Positions 1 through 5,091 of a DNA stretch of 41,687 nucleotides are shown here, piece after piece. The notes below the pieces were generated by a model, which was given only the letters and a program-made list of their open reading frames with translations, did not search any database and was not told where the DNA came from. The DNA lies in the IMG/VR virus record IMGVR_UViG_3300035034_001177, positions 1 through 41,687 of that record, one strand, 5' to 3'. Positions within the stretch are counted from its first letter, which is position 1, and each line of letters opens with the position of its first letter. A program made the position numbers and the translations under genes. Origin of the DNA: a virus.

Positions 1-24
1 CAGGTTCAAATCCTGTCCGGCCTA
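1..24 (+). tRNA. tRNA 3' end (partial, cut by window edge)
   Basis: The first bases form a T-arm (loop TTCAAAT in a CAGG/CCTG stem) followed by a 3' acceptor strand. The 5' half and the anticodon lie outside the window, so the amino acid cannot be read. It ends 3 nt before the next tRNA, the same spacing as the other genes of this cluster. Confidence 0.8.
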
Positions 25-27
25 TAT

Positions 28-112
28 GCCGTGACTGGGCATTGGAGAGCCCACATCCCTGGAAAGGATGCCTCCGTAAAACGAGTTGCAGGTTCGATTC
101 CTGCTCACGGCG
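28..112 (+). tRNA. tRNA-Ser (anticodon GGA)
   Basis: The acceptor stem GCCGTGA/TCACGGC is perfect. The anticodon arm CATCC/GGATG encloses loop CTGGAAA, giving GGA (Ser, TCC/TCT codons). A 17-nt variable region forms its own hairpin (CTC/GAG), and the discriminator is G, as expected for a class II serine tRNA. No CCA is encoded. Confidence 0.95.
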
Positions 113-115
113 TTT

Positions 116-189
116 GCCCATATAGCCTAATTGGATAAGGCAATGGCCTTCGAAGCCAGAGATTGCAGGTTCAAGTCCTGCTATGGGCG
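116..189 (+). tRNA. tRNA-Arg (anticodon TCG)
   Basis: The acceptor stem GCCCATA/TATGGGC is perfect. The anticodon loop CTTCGAA gives TCG (CGA codons). The D-loop has the usual GG and the T-loop is TTCAAGT. The outermost anticodon-stem pair is an A/G mismatch. It lies 3 nt from each neighbouring tRNA, so the cluster is probably one transcript. Confidence 0.95.
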
Positions 190-192
190 TGA

Positions 193-265
193 GCGTGTGT
201 AGCTCAGTTGGTAGAGTCCGCCGCTGATAACGGCGCGGTCGTTGGTTCAAGTCCAATCACACGCA
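193..265 (+). tRNA. tRNA-Ile (anticodon GAT)
   Basis: The acceptor stem GCGTGTG/CACACGC is perfect, the anticodon stem CGCCG/CGGCG encloses loop CTGATAA (GAT), and the T-loop is TTCAAGT. Only one base separates its 3' end from the ATG of the following small gene. Confidence 0.97.
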
Positions 266-266
266 T

Positions 267-563
267 ATGGAACGTCTCTCTATTCCAGACGTCGAGTCTA
301 TCGGCGTGAAGTATTTTACGAACGTTGACGGTCCCTCGGTTTCTTGGAAAACTACTAATAAACTCGTAGGTCATAGTGTATCAAGAGACATGATACTATG
401 GGTTAAAACTGAACAAAGATGGGGAATGTCGAGTCATCCTGAGCAGATTTATCTGGATTTGGGAGACGACGAGTGGGCTATTGCACAGGTTGTTCGTTAT
501 GAGAATATTGATTCCGATGACATATATAATTCCAAACTGACTGCTCGCTATATCGGGCGATAG
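267..563 (+). CDS. small acidic protein of unknown function, fused transcriptionally to tRNA-Ile
   Basis: A 98-residue open reading frame begins one base after the predicted end of tRNA-Ile. No family is recognised. The protein is soluble, with no signal peptide, membrane segment or metal-binding cysteines. The ATG directly follows the tRNA, so the natural 5' end of this message would be made by cleavage at the tRNA 3' end (tRNase Z), giving a leaderless mRNA. Coding composition is like the neighbouring viral genes, with acidic residues and mixed AT/GC third positions. It is followed by a TATA-like promoter for the next tRNA. It could be a chance frame, but its length and position support a real gene. 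Confidence 0.6.
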   Translation: MERLSIPDVESIGVKYFTNVDGPSVSWKTTNKLVGHSVSRDMILWVKTEQRWGMSSHPEQIYLDLGDDEWAIAQVVRYENIDSDDIYNSKLTARYIGR

Positions 564-570
564 TAGGTAA

Positions 571-580
571 GTTTATTACA
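571..580 (+). promoter_or_regulatory. TATA-box promoter for tRNA-Arg(TCT)
   Basis: GTTTATTACA lies about 25-30 bases upstream of the tRNA 5' end at 604, the usual archaeal TATA-to-start distance. It matches the TTTATTA core seen upstream of many genes in this window. Confidence 0.6.
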
Positions 581-603
581 TAATATTTCGTCTTATAGAA
601 TGC

Positions 604-678
604 GCCCTCGTGGCCAAACCTGGATAAGGCGACTGGCTTCTAACCAGTAGATTGTGTGTTCAAATCGCACCGGGGGCA
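604..678 (+). tRNA. tRNA-Arg (anticodon TCT)
   Basis: The acceptor stem GCCCTCG/CGGGGGC contains one T-G pair. The anticodon arm ACTGG/CCAGT encloses loop CTTCTAA, giving TCT, which reads AGA codons. AGA is common in the viral genes of this window and normally rare in haloarchaeal hosts, so this tRNA fits a codon-compensation role. The next CDS begins 2 bases after its discriminator. Confidence 0.95.
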
Positions 679-680
679 TT

Positions 681-914
681 ATGCTGGCAAAACACGTGGT
701 CTGTGATGGATGTGGGGCAAAGACGTTGGACGCCACGTTTGATGATGGACCTTATTGTGACGTAGAAGGAGTATTCGATTACAGTCAAATAACAGGACAG
801 GAGATTACAGAGGTCCTCCCGATAAAGAATACAGACTGGGTTCGCCACGCATTTCCAGACCCCGAAGACGCAGTGGCAATCAATTTTAATGACTATTGCC
901 CTGATTGTAAATGA
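681..914 (+). CDS. small zinc-ribbon protein
   Basis: This 77-residue protein begins with ATG two bases after tRNA-Arg(TCT); a longer frame that begins inside the tRNA was discarded. It has two CxxC pairs, CDGC near residue 9 and CPDC at the extreme C terminus, a treble-clef or zinc-ribbon pattern seen in many haloarchaeal micro-proteins. Function is unknown. Its stop codon overlaps the start of the next small gene (ATGA), indicating translational coupling. The message 5' end probably arises from tRNA processing. Confidence 0.7.
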   Translation: MLAKHVVCDGCGAKTLDATFDDGPYCDVEGVFDYSQITGQEITEVLPIKNTDWVRHAFPDPEDAVAINFNDYCPDCK

Positions 915-1054
915 AACTCGAAGCCAAATGTCCTGAGTGCGAAGAGTGGGAGGATGCGAGTGGTTTGAGAGGACTACTCTCTTGGTCATATAACCATGGA
1001 TTCAAACATACTCGCACTTACGAAGTCTGCGTTTGGCTCCGAAATCAGGTATAG
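911..1054 (+). CDS. 47-residue zinc-knuckle micro-protein
   Basis: The ATG overlaps the TGA of the preceding zinc-ribbon gene (ATGA). The 47-residue product carries one CPEC motif near residue 7 and a later single Cys, and is otherwise basic/aromatic in its second half. No family is recognised. Tight coupling to the upstream gene and the CxxC motif are the reasons for calling it. It ends just before a TATA-like element for the next tRNA. Confidence 0.5.
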   Translation: MKLEAKCPECEEWEDASGLRGLLSWSYNHGFKHTRTYEVCVWLRNQV

Positions 1055-1063
1055 TTATTAAGT
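1053..1063 (+). promoter_or_regulatory. TATA-like promoter for the CAU tRNA and rtcB
   Basis: AGTTATTAAGT lies about 26-30 nt upstream of the tRNA 5' end at 1089. It probably drives a joint tRNA-rtcB transcript, because rtcB begins 10 nt after the tRNA. Confidence 0.5.
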
Positions 1064-1088
1064 AAGAAAGTCAATAGGTAACTGAGGC

Positions 1089-1161
1089 GGGCCCGTAGCT
1101 CAATTGGTAGAGCGCTCTGCTCATAACGGAGTGCGTGTGGGTTCAAGTCCCACCGGGCCCA
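1089..1161 (+). tRNA. tRNA with CAT anticodon (elongator Met or Ile2)
   Basis: The acceptor stem GGGCCCG/CGGGCCC is perfect. The anticodon arm CTCTG/CGGAG encloses loop CTCATAA, giving CAT. It lacks the GGG/CCC anticodon stem of initiators. CAT can be elongator Met, or Ile2 after modification of C34 (agmatidine in archaea). The GGGCCCG acceptor start is compatible with archaeal Ile2, which would read the ATA codons used in this genome. The sequence alone does not settle this. Confidence 0.9.
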
Positions 1162-1171
1162 TGGAGGTAAA

Positions 1172-2695
1172 ATGACAGACGAAATAGTACTCGACTCTGA
1201 CAACGCCGAGAACATCAAGATTAAAATTGGTGACATCGAGGACCTCACGGTCGAGCAAGTAGAAGAAATGGGAGCGCAGGAAGCCTTCGAGGATGGACAA
1301 ATCCGTATTATGCCAGATGGCCATCCTGGAAAGGGTAGCGTAGTCGGATTTACGATGCCCGTTGGAGACAAGGTTGTTCCTAACACTATCGGAGTAGATA
1401 TTGGATGTGGCATGTTCGCTGCCCGTCTCCCGGGTTCAGCGGACCTCTACGATTGGGACCACCGTGCTATTCTCGACTCTGCTATCCGAGAGCGAGTCCC
1501 CGTAGGACGCAATGTCCATGAGAATAAGAGCTTCCACATGCACGAGGATTTCCCGTGGGAGGTATGCCAACGCAAGGTTGAAGAATTCAACGAGAATTCC
1601 GATTTCGAGGATGTAGAAGTCGATTACGGTCCTGAGTATTTCGACGACCTCATGGAGCGTATCTACGGGTCTACGAAGAAATCGAAGTATGTCATCGACT
1701 CTGTTGGTACTCTCGGAGGTGGCAACCACTTCATCGAAATCGGGGAGATGCAGAACCCCGGCGAGAGAGAAGGTTACCATCTTCCAGAACCCTTCTGGGT
1801 AATCGTACACTCTGGCTCTCGAAACCTCGGGGCTACTATCTGTAGTTACTGGCAGGAGAAGGCTGCAGTGGTTCAGAAGGCAGATGAAATCCGAGAGCAT
1901 CTTGCTCAGTTCCCGAGTGAATACATCAACTTCAACCCGGACGAAGAGTCCGATAGCGAGGTCTTAGACTGGGTCCTCGGAGCGCATGGGGACTTTGTTA
2001 ACTATGAGCCAATCCCCCGCGAGGAGCGCGAGCGCTATAAAGATGAGTTAAAGGAATGCGTCCCAGAGAATGGAAAGAAGGGCACGGATTACGATTACCT
2101 CACAGGGGAATATGCTCGTGGATACATAGCCGATATGATTTACGCGCAGACCTATGCGTCCCTCAGTCGCCGACACATGGCCGAGTCTGTCCTGGATGCG
2201 TGGTTCACGGAATTCTTCGACGGCTACTTCAAGGACGAAGAGGAACTCCCACCGGAGTTCAGAGGAGATGACCTTGGATTCGTCGAAGAAATCGAATCTG
2301 TCCATAATTACATCGACTTCGAGGACCAGACTATCCGCAAGGGTGCTACGAGGGCGCACGATGGAGAGCGAGCAATCGTCCCGTATAACATGAGAGACGG
2401 CACTCTCATTGTTAGAGGCAAGGGCAACGGAGATTGGAATAACTCCATCAATCACGGTGCTGGCCGAGTCGATAGCCGTGGTTGGGCAGGAAACGAAATC
2501 ACTCAAGAAGAAGCTAATGAGGAGATATATGAAGCAGACGTGTTTGCTTCTATCGTTCCTCGTGACGAGGCTCCTCACTCCTATAAGAACTGGGAAGCCA
2601 TTGAGAAGGCAATGGCTCCTTCGGCAGAAATCGAGGAGCGCCTGGAACCTCTCATCAACATCAAGGCTCCGACTCGATATTACGACGAGGAATAG
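1172..2695 (+). CDS. rtcB: RNA-splicing/repair ligase RtcB
   Basis: RtcB joins RNA 2',3'-cyclic phosphate or 3'-phosphate ends to 5'-OH ends using GTP and Mn2+, and is the tRNA-splicing ligase of archaea. The 507-residue product shows the family signature in order: DGHPGKG near residue 49, the metal-binding Cys79 in VDIGCGM, GGGNHF with His186, HSGSRN with His213, His378, and SINHGAGR with the guanylylated nucleophile His428. It is close to the usual length of 480-510 residues, with no sign of an intein or break. A GGAGGT ribosome-binding site lies 3-8 nt before the ATG. It follows a tRNA by 10 nt within a tRNA array, which suggests repair of cleaved tRNAs or maturation of viral RNAs rather than mRNA splicing. 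Confidence 0.97.
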   Translation: MTDEIVLDSDNAENIKIKIGDIEDLTVEQVEEMGAQEAFEDGQIRIMPDGHPGKGSVVGFTMPVGDKVVPNTIGVDIGCGMFAARLPGSADLYDWDHRAILDSAIRERVPVGRNVHENKSFHMHEDFPWEVCQRKVEEFNENSDFEDVEVDYGPEYFDDLMERIYGSTKKSKYVIDSVGTLGGGNHFIEIGEMQNPGEREGYHLPEPFWVIVHSGSRNLGATICSYWQEKAAVVQKADEIREHLAQFPSEYINFNPDEESDSEVLDWVLGAHGDFVNYEPIPREERERYKDELKECVPENGKKGTDYDYLTGEYARGYIADMIYAQTYASLSRRHMAESVLDAWFTEFFDGYFKDEEELPPEFRGDDLGFVEEIESVHNYIDFEDQTIRKGATRAHDGERAIVPYNMRDGTLIVRGKGNGDWNNSINHGAGRVDSRGWAGNEITQEEANEEIYEADVFASIVPRDEAPHSYKNWEAIEKAMAPSAEIEERLEPLINIKAPTRYYDEE

Positions 2696-2698
2696 CCA

Positions 2699-2968
2699 AT
2701 GGAGCAGACCTTCACAAATATCGACAATGAAGGCTGCCGTCATAAGTGTGGCACTACGAATACTTACCACGGTCCTTATTTTACTCACAAAATAGGGGAC
2801 AGAACCCTCGTCATGTGCAAGTCCTGCAACAAGGATTTCGAGGTGTGGCTGGATAGAAATTACTTCGACACCTTCATGGAAACCGTTGGACGAAACGGGA
2901 ACTATCGCAAACGAGTTCCTTCCCGTGGATTTGCCCTGAATGCTTTAGACAATATCCTTTCTGGATGA
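2699..2968 (+). CDS. small zinc-finger protein coupled to rtcB
   Basis: The 89-residue product starts 3 nt after the rtcB stop, so the two are co-translated. It contains a Cys/His-rich N-terminal half (CRHKC, a His near residue 23, and CKSC), consistent with one zinc site. The C-terminal half is rich in Arg and aromatic residues and could bind RNA. No known family is recognised, and archease is not evident. An accessory role for RtcB is an inference from gene order only. Confidence 0.75.
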   Translation: MEQTFTNIDNEGCRHKCGTTNTYHGPYFTHKIGDRTLVMCKSCNKDFEVWLDRNYFDTFMETVGRNGNYRKRVPSRGFALNALDNILSG

Positions 2969-3043
2969 CAAGGTTAAGAGTTAGCCATGTAGCTCGTATG
3001 CACCCAGAAAGATTTGATAAAGAGTCAGAGGTTATATGCGAGT

Positions 3044-3232
3044 ATGAAGGATGACCCAGATTGTCCAGGATGCCATACGGAAATGGAAGAAGATAGGGTC
3101 GATGGAGATTGGAGAGTCTTCAGATGCCCGCAGGGGTGCAGCTTTGAGGTCCAGCGCCCGCTCGTTAGCGACATGGGAGGGATGACTATTGAGTCTCTTC
3201 AGAATATCAAAGCGTTCAACGATGGGGACTGA
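3044..3232 (+). CDS. 62-residue zinc-ribbon protein
   Basis: A CPGC pair and a CPQGC motif about 20 residues later form a zinc ribbon in this small acidic protein. The ATG at 3044 is preferred over an upstream TTG because a GAGG ribosome-binding site precedes it. Function is unknown. The stop overlaps the ATG of the next micro-protein. Confidence 0.65.
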   Translation: MKDDPDCPGCHTEMEEDRVDGDWRVFRCPQGCSFEVQRPLVSDMGGMTIESLQNIKAFNDGD

Positions 3233-3368
3233 GGCGTCCTTTTGTCCGATTTGCGAAGAAGACGTACAAAGAGAACTTCTAAATACTCATGCTCGATGGA
3301 CCCATCAAGCGAAGGAGGCTGGGATATTGTACGATGTGATTTGTGTTCTCGACGGTCAAAGTCGGTAG
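3222..3368 (+). CDS. 48-residue C2H2-like micro-protein
   Basis: The ATG lies inside the end of the preceding gene, a short overlap typical of coupled translation. The 48-residue product has CPIC followed about 12 residues later by two histidines spaced by four, a C2H2-like zinc-binding pattern. A longer frame in another phase across this interval runs into tRNA-Asp and is rejected. Function is unknown; small CxxC proteins are abundant in this region. Confidence 0.5.
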   Translation: MGTEASFCPICEEDVQRELLNTHARWTHQAKEAGILYDVICVLDGQSR

Positions 3369-3379
3369 ATTTATTATAT
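3368..3379 (+). promoter_or_regulatory. TATA-box promoter for tRNA-Asp
   Basis: GATTTATTATAT lies about 25-30 nt before the tRNA at 3402. The surrounding bases (GTCGGTA ... ACTCTGCC) are nearly identical to the promoter at 4272-4299, so the two arose by duplication or share selection. Confidence 0.65.
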
Positions 3380-3401
3380 ACTCTGCCATCTTATCGTATA
3401 T

Positions 3402-3474
3402 GCCCAGTTGGTGTAGAGAACTATCATGTGGCCCTGTCACGGCCGCGACGTGGGTTTGAATCCCGCACTGGGCG
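3402..3474 (+). tRNA. tRNA-Asp (anticodon GTC)
   Basis: The acceptor stem GCCCAGT/ACTGGGC is perfect. The anticodon loop CTGTCAC, closed by GGCC/GGCC, gives GTC. The T-loop is TTTGAAT and the discriminator G, which is usual for tRNA-Asp. Confidence 0.93.
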
Positions 3475-3477
3475 TTT

Positions 3478-3552
3478 CAGGCGCAATGGTTAATACAGGC
3501 ACATGGCTCATACTAAATGGGTCAGGCGGTGCAACTCCGTCAAGCCTGTGCC
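3478..3552 (+). other. degenerate tRNA-like structure
   Basis: Between tRNA-Asp and tRNA-Ala lies a segment with a good T-arm (GGCGG/CCGTC, loop TGCAACT) but no canonical D-arm. A 7-bp hairpin sits at 3505-3523. Either of two overlapping helices could act as an acceptor stem (CAGGC 3478-3482 with GCCTG 3544-3548, or GGCACA with TGTGCC). Position 55 is G instead of the universal T, the same deviation as in the tRNA at 5016. It may be a decayed tRNA, a tRNA with unrecognised introns, or chance; no amino acid is assigned. Confidence 0.3.
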
Positions 3553-3599
3553 GACGCCTCACGGTACAGGGGTAGCGCCCCTAAATCACCGCTATGCGC

Positions 3600-3672
3600 G
3601 GGCCGGTAGTTCACCTGGTAGAACGCCTGCTTTGCAAGCAGGAGGCACCGAGTTCAAGTCTCGGCTGGTCCA
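3600..3672 (+). tRNA. tRNA-Ala (anticodon TGC)
   Basis: The anticodon arm CCTGC/GCAGG encloses TTTGCAA (TGC), and the T-arm CCGAG/CTCGG encloses TTCAAGT. The acceptor stem GGGCCGG/CTGGTCC includes two G-T pairs. Confidence 0.93.
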
Positions 3673-3675
3673 TAC

Positions 3676-3748
3676 GGGGAATTGGTGTAGCTTGGTATCA
3701 TACGGGCCTTGGGTGCCCGCGACCGAGGTTCAAATCCTCGATTCCCCA
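3676..3748 (+). tRNA. tRNA-Pro (anticodon TGG)
   Basis: The acceptor stem GGGGAAT/ATTCCCC is perfect. The anticodon arm CGGGC/GCCCG encloses CTTGGGT (TGG), and the T-arm CGAGG/CCTCG encloses TTCAAAT. It lies 3 nt after tRNA-Ala. Confidence 0.96.
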
Positions 3749-3820
3749 CTCGCAACCGACGTAAAATAACCTACGGTACAACAAATATAGCGTAAGAGGC
3801 GCTCTGTCGTCGGTTGCCGT

Positions 3821-3908
3821 GCCGTGGTTGGGTTAGGCAAACCCGGCTTGCTTGCTAAGCAAGCGCTCCTGAAAGATGGGGCAGAAGGTTCAAATCCTTC
3901 CCCCGGCG
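3821..3908 (+). tRNA. tRNA-Ser (anticodon GCT)
   Basis: The anticodon arm CTTGC/GCAAG encloses TTGCTAA (GCT, reading AGC/AGT). It has a long class II variable arm and a G discriminator. The acceptor stem GCCGTGG/CCCCGGC has one mismatch at the fifth pair. The next gene begins 11 nt downstream. Confidence 0.9.
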
Positions 3909-3919
3909 TAAATATTCTA

Positions 3920-4273
3920 ATGGGATATTATTGCCCGTTTTGTGGAGAGGAAGCATACTGGGGACACCGGGTTTACAAGTGTTGCAATAACGATTGTCAC
4001 AATCACGGAGAGAAAATCTTCGGAGTCCTCCGAACAAATCGAACCCACGAAGAGGTTATCCAAGATGCCGCAGATGACAGAGACATTGACGTGCAAATCA
4101 ACGAGGTAGAGAAAGAGCTTGTTGATGACAGCGTTACTCTGTATCGAATTAAGACTGAAATCGACGGAGAACCATTTGGATTTGAAATCAAGAAAAATGG
4201 AATGCGTATTTTCGAGGTAGGTGTGGAAGTCTTGTTCGATAACATGGAAGAAGCAGTCAAGGCTCAGTCATAG
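3920..4273 (+). CDS. zinc-ribbon protein with C-terminal alpha/beta domain
   Basis: This 117-residue protein has CPFC at residues 5-8 and a CC/C/H cluster (residues 21-32), forming an N-terminal zinc ribbon, then a charged acidic region with predicted beta strands. The start at 3920, 11 nt after tRNA-Ser(GCT), is chosen because the longer frame translates through the tRNA. The family is unknown. It is probably expressed from the tRNA transcript. Confidence 0.65.
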   Translation: MGYYCPFCGEEAYWGHRVYKCCNNDCHNHGEKIFGVLRTNRTHEEVIQDAADDRDIDVQINEVEKELVDDSVTLYRIKTEIDGEPFGFEIKKNGMRIFEVGVEVLFDNMEEAVKAQS

Positions 4274-4290
4274 TCGGTATATTTATTATA
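4272..4290 (+). promoter_or_regulatory. TATA-box promoter inside the tRNA array
   Basis: The motif TATATTTATTATA at 4278-4290 is preceded by AGTCGG and followed by AACTCTGCC, almost the same as the element before tRNA-Asp. No ordinary gene starts within 100 nt, so it probably drives the unusual RNA region 4296-4525. Confidence 0.55.
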
Positions 4291-4295
4291 AACTC

Positions 4296-4381
4296 TGCCG
4301 TTGGGTAATCCAGGAGGTCGCAACAGACTGAAATGCTCTACGGCACTTATATGAAAAGAGGCGTAGATGCTATGACCTCTC
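4296..4381 (+). other. gene-free stretch downstream of a promoter
   Basis: This stretch has no convincing ORF. A 6-bp helix TGCCGT/ACGGCA (4296-4301 with 4340-4345) could enclose a 50-nt loop region. An AGGAGGT-like sequence at 4312 is not followed by a plausible start codon in a good frame. It may be the leader of the tRNA-like RNA at 4382. Confidence 0.25.
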
Positions 4382-4525
4382 GAAGGAATACGCCTCAGTA
4401 CACTGTAGAGATACTGGACGTAATAAGGTCCCTAAGTTTATACCTAAAAGCGTTCCAAGGCTCTATAAAACGGCAGAGCGGTCGGGAACGCCCGGCGGTC
4501 GCTGGTTCGATTCCAGCTTCCTTCT
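4382..4525 (+). tRNA. aberrant 144-nt tRNA-like gene with large insertion
   Basis: The ends are those of a tRNA: a perfect 7-bp acceptor GAAGGAA/TTCCTTC and a perfect T-arm GCTGG/CCAGC with loop TTCGATT. A D-arm-like hairpin (GCTCT/AGAGC, with GG in the loop) is at 4460-4479, followed by a helix TCGGG/CCCGG with only a 4-nt loop where an anticodon arm would be. About 68 extra bases sit between the acceptor strand and the D-like arm. No anticodon can be assigned safely. It could contain one or more non-canonical introns, or be a decayed tRNA. A 64-residue frame across it is judged spurious. Confidence 0.4.
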
Positions 4526-4559
4526 AATAATGATTGAAACACTAAGAATGGTTGTGAAG

Positions 4560-4590
4560 ACGAGGACATCACCTTCGTCCTCGTTTATAG
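4560..4590 (+). terminator. stem-loop with T-rich tail
   Basis: A perfect 8-bp stem ACGAGGAC/GTCCTCGT with a 9-nt loop is followed by TTATAG. It lies between the aberrant tRNA-like gene and tRNA-Ser(TGA), so a terminator or processing element is the simplest reading. The AT-rich tail could also act as a weak promoter. Confidence 0.4.
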
Positions 4591-4594
4591 AAGT

Positions 4595-4684
4595 GCCGTC
4601 GTAACTGTAGTCTGGTAACAGCCCCGGTTTGAGACCGGGTTACCCGCATCAAGCGGGTCACAGGTTCAAATCCTGTCGACGGCG
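4595..4684 (+). tRNA. tRNA-Ser (anticodon TGA)
   Basis: The acceptor stem GCCGTCG/CGACGGC and anticodon stem CCCGG/CCGGG are perfect, with loop TTTGAGA (TGA). The variable arm is a strong hairpin (CCCGC/GCGGG), and the discriminator is G. This is the third serine tRNA of the window, completing the Ser codon boxes. Confidence 0.96.
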
Positions 4685-4693
4685 TACATTTTC

Positions 4694-4706
4694 GGTATAT
4701 TCATTA
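4694..4706 (+). promoter_or_regulatory. TATA-like promoter
   Basis: GGTATATTCATTA resembles the recurrent viral TATA motif. A start about 25 nt downstream would place the 5' end of RNA just before the 4733-4793 structure and the following tRNA-Asn. Confidence 0.45.
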
Positions 4707-4732
4707 GATGCCACGCTAACGATAGAGTATAA

Positions 4733-4793
4733 TGGTTCAGCTCCGTAAGCGACCTAAACGGGCTCTTGCTAATCGCAAGTAGATACTGAACCA
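4733..4793 (+). ncRNA. 61-nt tRNA-like mini-structure
   Basis: An 8-bp end-to-end helix TGGTTCAG/CTGAACCA encloses a D-arm-like helix (GCTC 4740-4743 with GGGC 4760-4763) and a 5-bp hairpin CTTGC/GCAAG at 4765-4779. There is no T-arm. It looks like a miniature or truncated tRNA and has its own upstream TATA element. It may be a non-coding RNA, a decayed tRNA or a processing signal. Confidence 0.3.
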
Positions 4794-4802
4794 ATCCCTT
4801 TT

Positions 4803-4876
4803 GCCTACCGGTCCCGCTTGGTGCGGGAATCTGGCTGTTGACCAGAATGCGCGAGGTTCGACTCCTTGGGTGGGCG
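4803..4876 (+). tRNA. tRNA-Asn (anticodon GTT)
   Basis: The acceptor stem is GCCTACC/GGTGGGC with one T-G pair. The anticodon arm TCTGG/CCAGA encloses CTGTTGA (GTT). The T-loop is TTCGACT and the discriminator G. Confidence 0.94.
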
Positions 4877-4880
4877 TAGT

Positions 4881-4954
4881 GGGCCGGGAGCAAATCAAGG
4901 TGATGCGCCGGGCTTTTAACCCGGTTGTGGTGGGTTCGATTCCCACTCGGCCCT
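4881..4954 (+). tRNA. tRNA-Lys (anticodon TTT)
   Basis: The acceptor stem is GGGCCGG/TCGGCCC. The anticodon arm CCGGG/CCCGG encloses CTTTTAA (TTT), and the T-arm GTGGG/CCCAC encloses TTCGATT. The D-loop keeps GG. It is a normal counterpart to the deviant lysine tRNA at 5016. Confidence 0.95.
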
Positions 4955-4956
4955 TT

Positions 4957-5011
4957 GGGACCGGAGCCTCACAATAGGCAGGATTAACCAATTTCGGAGG
5001 CGCAAGGTCCC
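4957..5011 (+). other. 55-nt structured spacer between two lysine tRNAs
   Basis: A 6-bp helix GGGACC/GGTCCC closes the segment, and GCCTC (4966-4970) can pair with GAGGC (4997-5001). There is no ORF and no recognisable tRNA arms. It may be another decayed tRNA-like element or a spacer with chance pairing. Confidence 0.2.
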
Positions 5012-5015
5012 TCGC

Positions 5016-5088
5016 GGGCCGGGAGCATATGAAGACATGCACGAGGCCCTTAACCTCACGATAGTGGGTGCAAATCCCACCCGGCCCT
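5016..5088 (+). tRNA. deviant tRNA-Lys (anticodon CTT) lacking universal bases
   Basis: The acceptor GGGCCGG/CCGGCCC, D-stem GCAT/ATGC and T-stem GTGGG/CCCAC all pair, and the anticodon loop CCCTTAA gives CTT. However, position 33 is C instead of the near-universal T, the D-loop (ATGAAGAC) lacks the G18-G19 pair, and the T-loop is TGCAAAT with G at position 55. Helices are intact while conserved tertiary-contact bases are lost. It may be a pseudo-tRNA or a tRNA with a non-translational role. The nuclease gene starts 3 nt after it. Confidence 0.7.
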
Positions 5089-5091
5089 TTA

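Noticed and set aside
604-1161. Canonical introns in the normal tRNAs
   Set aside because: The 14 ordinary tRNAs have continuous anticodon arms; only the 4382 and 3478 elements could hold introns.
3242-3493. 83-codon frame overlapping tRNA-Asp
   Set aside because: It runs through the tRNA, whereas another phase gives a Cys-motif micro-protein that ends before the tRNA promoter.
3503-3769. 88-codon frame across tRNA-Ala and tRNA-Pro
   Set aside because: It translates two complete tRNA genes.
4333-4527. 64-codon frame across the aberrant tRNA-like gene
   Set aside because: It ends in the T-arm and acceptor strand; RNA structure explains the sequence better.
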